Below are positions 60,702 to 64,000 of a stretch of DNA of 64,000 bases, in pieces. This DNA comes from Crocinitomicaceae bacterium. GTDB lineage: Bacteria > Bacteroidota > Bacteroidia > Flavobacteriales_D > Crocinitomicaceae. Each line of letters starts with the position of its first letter. Position 1 is the stretch's first letter. The position numbers were made by a program, and so were the translations under genes. The stretch covers positions 1,364,001-1,428,000 of the forward strand of contig JADJGJ010000001.1 of the NCBI GenBank assembly GCA_016708105.1, in the 5' to 3' direction. Below the pieces are notes generated by a model. It saw only the letters and a program-made list of their open reading frames with translations. It was not told the DNA's origin and made no database searches.

Positions 60702-61541
60702 ATGGATCATAAACAAGAATCATCACGCAATGAACGTCGTGGAGGACGACCATTCAAACAACACGGCAAACCATTTAATCAAAGAAAAAAGTTTGATAGA
60801 GAAGAATATGACGATATTATTTATGGCGTACGTGCGGTGATTGAAGCTGTTCGTGCTGAACGACCTATCAATCGTATCTTCATTCAGAAAGGGATGAATA
60901 AAGAACTCTTTTATGAATTGAAAGAAGAGTTAGCAAATAAAAAATATGCGCTGCAATTTGTGCCGGTTGAAAAGTTGGATCGCATGACACAACAAAATCA
61001 CCAGGGGGTTATCGCACAAGTCTCTCCGGTGTCTTATTATAATATTGAAGAAATTGTAACACGTCTGCTTGAAAAAGGGGAGATGGCAAATATTCTCATT
61101 TTAGACCGCTTAACGGATGTCAGAAATTTTGGAGCCATTGCGCGTACAGCTGAATGCACCGGTGTACATGCCATTGTAATACCTACAAAAGATAGCGTAT
61201 CAGTGACTGCTGATGCCATTAAAACTTCTGCCGGGGCATTAAATAAAATTCCGGTGTGTAAGGTGGCTGATTTATCTTCTGTTGTTCATTTTTTGAAAGA
61301 GAGTGGAGTACAAGTTGTAGCCGCAACTGAAAAAACTGATCGTTTAGTTTTTGATTTGGACATGACTTTGCCAACCGCTGTAATTTTAGGTTCTGAAGAA
61401 GATGGAGTTTCAATGCGTTTGCTCAGTGATGCGGATATCAAGGCTAAAATTCCCATGACCGGTTCCATCTCTTCATTCAACGTTTCAGTTTCAGCCGGAA
61501 TTTTTCTCTATGAAATTGCACGGCAGCGAATGAATGCATGA
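60702..61541 (+). CDS. rlmB: 23S rRNA (guanosine-2'-O-)-methyltransferase RlmB
   Basis: 279 residues: a short basic N-terminal extension (MDHKQESSRNERRGGRPFKQ), the L30e-like domain (YGVRAVIEAVRAERPINRIF), then the SPOUT domain with LTDVRNFGAIARTAE near 145, AVILGSEEDGVS near 228 and IPMTGSISSFNVSVSAGIFL near 250, the three TrmH/RlmB motifs. It methylates G2251 of 23S rRNA in E. coli. Overlaps the following gene by 8 bases. Confidence 0.9.
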   Translation: MDHKQESSRNERRGGRPFKQHGKPFNQRKKFDREEYDDIIYGVRAVIEAVRAERPINRIFIQKGMNKELFYELKEELANKKYALQFVPVEKLDRMTQQNHQGVIAQVSPVSYYNIEEIVTRLLEKGEMANILILDRLTDVRNFGAIARTAECTGVHAIVIPTKDSVSVTADAIKTSAGALNKIPVCKVADLSSVVHFLKESGVQVVAATEKTDRLVFDLDMTLPTAVILGSEEDGVSMRLLSDADIKAKIPMTGSISSFNVSVSAGIFLYEIARQRMNA

Positions 61542-63492
61542 ACTGAAAAGAAATATTGACATCGGGTTGATTCTGATCATCAGTTTTGCTCTGCGCTTCA
61601 CTGTTTCAATTACCCATTCGTACACCAATGATGAACTAAGCGCAATCAACCGGTTGCGTTATGATACATTCAGTGAATTGATTGATCAGGGCGTGAAAAC
61701 GGGTGATATGCATCCTGCCGGTGTTCAGGTTTTTGAAAAAATATGGTCATCGCTTTTTGGAACTTCTGAATTGGCACTTCGATTCCCTTTTGTGCTTTTT
61801 GGAACGCTGTCAGTTTGGATGATTTTTTTAATTGGTAAAAACTGGTTCAATCGTACTACCGGAATTTTTGCAGCAATTTTTTTAGGATTTCTCTACTTTC
61901 CCATCATCCAATCTGAATTGGCTCGGCCTTATTCACCTGGACTCCTGATTACTTTGCTAGTTGTTTGGTTTTACAATAAAATTTTATTCACTAGTCTTAC
62001 TAAAAAAGAGAAAATCAAATTCACGTTTGCTCTAGGTTTTTGTTTTGCAGCCGGTTTGTATACGCACTACTTTCTCTTCTATACGTTGATTGTGATTGGT
62101 GTTAGCGGCTTTGTTTTTTTTAATAGAACTAATTGGAAAAATTATTTGCTTGCAACCCTGCTTGCTATTGTATTATACATTCCGCATGTACCTATTACAT
62201 TGCATCATCTTTCGGTTGGCGGATTAGGGTGGTTAGGTGAACCTGATCCTTTATTTATTTTTGATTTTATATTCTACGCATTTAATCAATCACTGTTGAT
62301 TTTATTGGGGGTATTGATACTTATTCTCATTTCTTTTTTCTTTAGTGAACAGACAGAAAAGATTTCGGCAAAATATTATTGGTTATCTGCCTATTTCTTT
62401 TTTGGTGTGGTTTTGGGAGGCTATCTCATTTCATATTTAGTAACGCCGGTACTTAAAATTCCGGTTCTCATTTTTGTTTTTCCTTTTCTACTGCTCATGA
62501 TTTCTGCCTTGTTGTCAAGATTAAAAGGGACAATCTATTTTGCTTCAGCCATGGGTTTGCTGATACTTTTTTCATCGCTCGCTGAGCAGAAATTATTTGA
62601 TACTCGGCACATGGGATATCGTGAAACGGCAAAGCATTTAGTTGAATGGAATAAAAAATATGGTGATGAAAATATTTATGCGGTGTACAATTTGAGTAAT
62701 CCTGATTACATGAATTTTTATGCTACTCAATTTGGTGACAGCGTTTATTTTGAACGTAACCTAATTGAGTTTTCAGATGCTCCGCAAGTGAGACGTGATT
62801 TGGCATTACGTGATGAGCCGTACTGCGTTGTGGGTTACTCAGAACGACTCACGCTACCGCAGATTTTTGAAATTGTACAAGAATTTTACCCGCTGATTAT
62901 TGAATCATTTCACTATGAAAATTCAGCCGTTTTTCTCATGAAAAGAAATGACCAATTGGAAAGATCAAATGAACTAACTCAACCTGGGAAAAAGCTGATT
63001 TCAGAATTTTTATTCGAGTCCGGTGGACAAGACAAATGGACCTATAAAATGAACTTCTTGAAAACTGATTCTATCACAAAAAGCCTAATATATAAGCTTA
63101 ATGCTGATAATATGTACGGACCGGATTTTGTCATCAGAAAAAATGAAATGAATCAAAATATGGTGTCATATATCAAAGTAGAAATTGAAGCTGCAATTCC
63201 GGATGATGCCCAATTAACCATTGGAATATCTGCCATGCGTAACGGGCAATTTGTGCAACATCAGAATGAAAACTGGTGGTTAGGATATGATTTGGAAGAA
63301 ATGATTTTATCTACTCAAGATTCAGTTACAGGCATTGGAAAATCATACTTTGCGTTCAACTTACCTATTTTTATTGAGCCAGATGATGAATTGAAATTTT
63401 CTCTTTGGAACAGAAATGGAAAGGAGATCAAGATATTTAAATTCAAAATTGTTTTGGTTGAAGATGTGTGGTCAGATCATTTACATCAATGA
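61534..63492 (+). CDS. Glycosyltransferase family 39-like membrane protein (GT-C)
   Basis: 652 residues; about 10-11 hydrophobic segments in the first 360 residues, then a large extracytoplasmic domain of about 260 residues. The N-terminal loop has NDELSAINRLRYDTFSELID (the acidic DE of PMT/ArnT-type enzymes near 30) and GDMHPAGVQVFEKIW, followed by the WSSLFGTSELALRFP segment. Such enzymes transfer a sugar from a polyprenyl-phosphate donor to protein or lipid on the periplasmic side. The acceptor is unknown. Its start overlaps the end of rlmB, although the functions are unrelated. Confidence 0.75.
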   Translation: MHELKRNIDIGLILIISFALRFTVSITHSYTNDELSAINRLRYDTFSELIDQGVKTGDMHPAGVQVFEKIWSSLFGTSELALRFPFVLFGTLSVWMIFLIGKNWFNRTTGIFAAIFLGFLYFPIIQSELARPYSPGLLITLLVVWFYNKILFTSLTKKEKIKFTFALGFCFAAGLYTHYFLFYTLIVIGVSGFVFFNRTNWKNYLLATLLAIVLYIPHVPITLHHLSVGGLGWLGEPDPLFIFDFIFYAFNQSLLILLGVLILILISFFFSEQTEKISAKYYWLSAYFFFGVVLGGYLISYLVTPVLKIPVLIFVFPFLLLMISALLSRLKGTIYFASAMGLLILFSSLAEQKLFDTRHMGYRETAKHLVEWNKKYGDENIYAVYNLSNPDYMNFYATQFGDSVYFERNLIEFSDAPQVRRDLALRDEPYCVVGYSERLTLPQIFEIVQEFYPLIIESFHYENSAVFLMKRNDQLERSNELTQPGKKLISEFLFESGGQDKWTYKMNFLKTDSITKSLIYKLNADNMYGPDFVIRKNEMNQNMVSYIKVEIEAAIPDDAQLTIGISAMRNGQFVQHQNENWWLGYDLEEMILSTQDSVTGIGKSYFAFNLPIFIEPDDELKFSLWNRNGKEIKIFKFKIVLVEDVWSDHLHQ

Positions 63493-63581
63493 CGAATCAA
63501 AAATCTGATCTTTAAAAAATCTGATTTGTCAATTTTCTGCTTTGTTGATTGAAAAATAATAAATTAGCAAGAAAAAACAAG

Positions 63582-64000
63582 ATGGCTAAAACACAAAATA
63601 ATTATCGCAGAGTACGCTTGTTAATTGGAACGCTTGGCATGTTACTGCCGGTTATTTTACCAATTTTTCACGGGTATGTAAATTCGCTTACCGGAAGTGA
63701 TTATGAGGTTTGGTTGCGTTCAATCAGTCATTACAACTATAGTTATGCAAGTGTAATTTTCACCGGTGTTCTTACCTCATTTGGCTTATTGCTGATGAGT
63801 TACAAAGGGTATCCTGATGGAAGTTTTTGGGTGCGTGATGATACGGTTACTTCACTTGCCGGTGTTTTGGCAATAGTGGTTGCATTAATTCCAACGCTGC
63901 ATGATTGCAGTTTGATGTGTACTCCAAATTCGCACCATAAAAATTATCTGTCAGTGATCCATTTAATTTCAGCGGGAGGATTTCTAATTTTACTCGGTAT
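63582..64000 (+). CDS. Polytopic membrane protein, DUF998-like, truncated by the window edge
   Basis: Open from ATG 63582 (MAKTQNNYRRVRLLIGTLGM) to the edge, 139 codons. Four hydrophobic segments are visible. The order SISHYNYSYASVIFTGVLTS, LLLMSYKGYPDGSF, LAGVLAIVVALIPTLHDC resembles a family of Bacteroidota/proteobacterial membrane proteins of DUF998 type with a SxSxYY...FVG pattern; this is a resemblance by memory only. A double-His segment NSHHKNYL follows. Confidence 0.6.
   Translation, partial: MAKTQNNYRRVRLLIGTLGMLLPVILPIFHGYVNSLTGSDYEVWLRSISHYNYSYASVIFTGVLTSFGLLLMSYKGYPDGSFWVRDDTVTSLAGVLAIVVALIPTLHDCSLMCTPNSHHKNYLSVIHLISAGGFLILLG

Noticed and set aside
1..64000. tRNA or rRNA genes
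   Set aside because: I looked for T-loop (GGTTCGA) and acceptor-like patterns in gaps on both strands and saw none; a tRNAscan-SE run would settle it.

Overview
The window is about 64 kb of AT-rich DNA (an impression by eye of roughly 38% GC) from a member of the Bacteroidota, most likely Flavobacteriales. The evidence is consistent: several promoters read TAnnTTTG (the Bacteroidota -7 element) with no Shine-Dalgarno sequence, four secreted proteins end in type IX secretion (T9SS type A) sorting domains, DUF1573 proteins are abundant, Rho carries a long disordered insert, and the order leucine dehydrogenase - nusB - DUF1573 - yajC is present. I cannot name a genus. I saw no tRNA, rRNA, CRISPR array, transposase, prophage or plasmid gene.

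Layout. 0-3 kb: edge of a DUF1599 gene, folP, and four tandem DUF1573 genes on the minus strand. 3-10 kb: recQ, an MFS exporter, mgtE, a heme-binding CxxCH protein, a 2-hydroxyacid dehydrogenase. 10-18 kb: a 55-residue lipoprotein, a POT peptide transporter, a membrane SpoIIE-type phosphatase, a large T9SS protein, a thiolase. 17.9-19.6 kb is the only accessory-looking island: a RelE/ParE-like toxin-antitoxin pair and a frameshifted MORN-repeat gene between two inverted copies of a 41-bp repeat, plus a candidate structured RNA. 19.7-31.6 kb: rpsA, a dicarboxylate/glutamate symporter, a beta-barrel protein, fabI, a GIDE-domain membrane protein, two secreted proteins, htpG with a good sigma-54 promoter, and a Nudix hydrolase. 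31.6-36.3 kb: an 18-bp tandem repeat, a small conserved-looking cluster with a DUF493 gene, an outer-membrane-like protein, a T9SS glycoside-hydrolase-like protein and a second frameshifted gene. 36.3-49.5 kb: MBL hydrolase, yajC, DUF1573 lipoprotein, nusB, leucine dehydrogenase, an ABC exporter with rRNA/tRNA modification genes, a TrkH/TrkA potassium system and a second POT transporter. 49.5-64 kb: a lipoprotein hydrolase, a T9SS protein, a helicase, trxB, acpH-like, mltF, rpsP-rimM-trmN6, rho, rlmB, a GT-C glycosyltransferase and a truncated membrane protein.

Most of the window is housekeeping. Functional groups are: translation and RNA modification (rpsA, rpsP-rimM-trmN6, rlmB, ttcA, SpoU), transcription termination (nusB, rho), envelope and secretion (yajC, T9SS cargo, beta-barrels, mltF), and ion/peptide transport (mgtE, TrkH/TrkA, two POT, symporter).

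The most unusual signals are non-coding: two near-perfect palindromes of 44 and 50 bp sharing a 28-bp core and each starting within 5 bases of a stop codon; the 41-bp inverted repeat pair; a structured RNA candidate before rpsA; a two-hairpin leader before rpsP; promoters abutting start codons (likely leaderless mRNAs); and a sigma-54 promoter for htpG. I did not find a convincing new multi-gene system.
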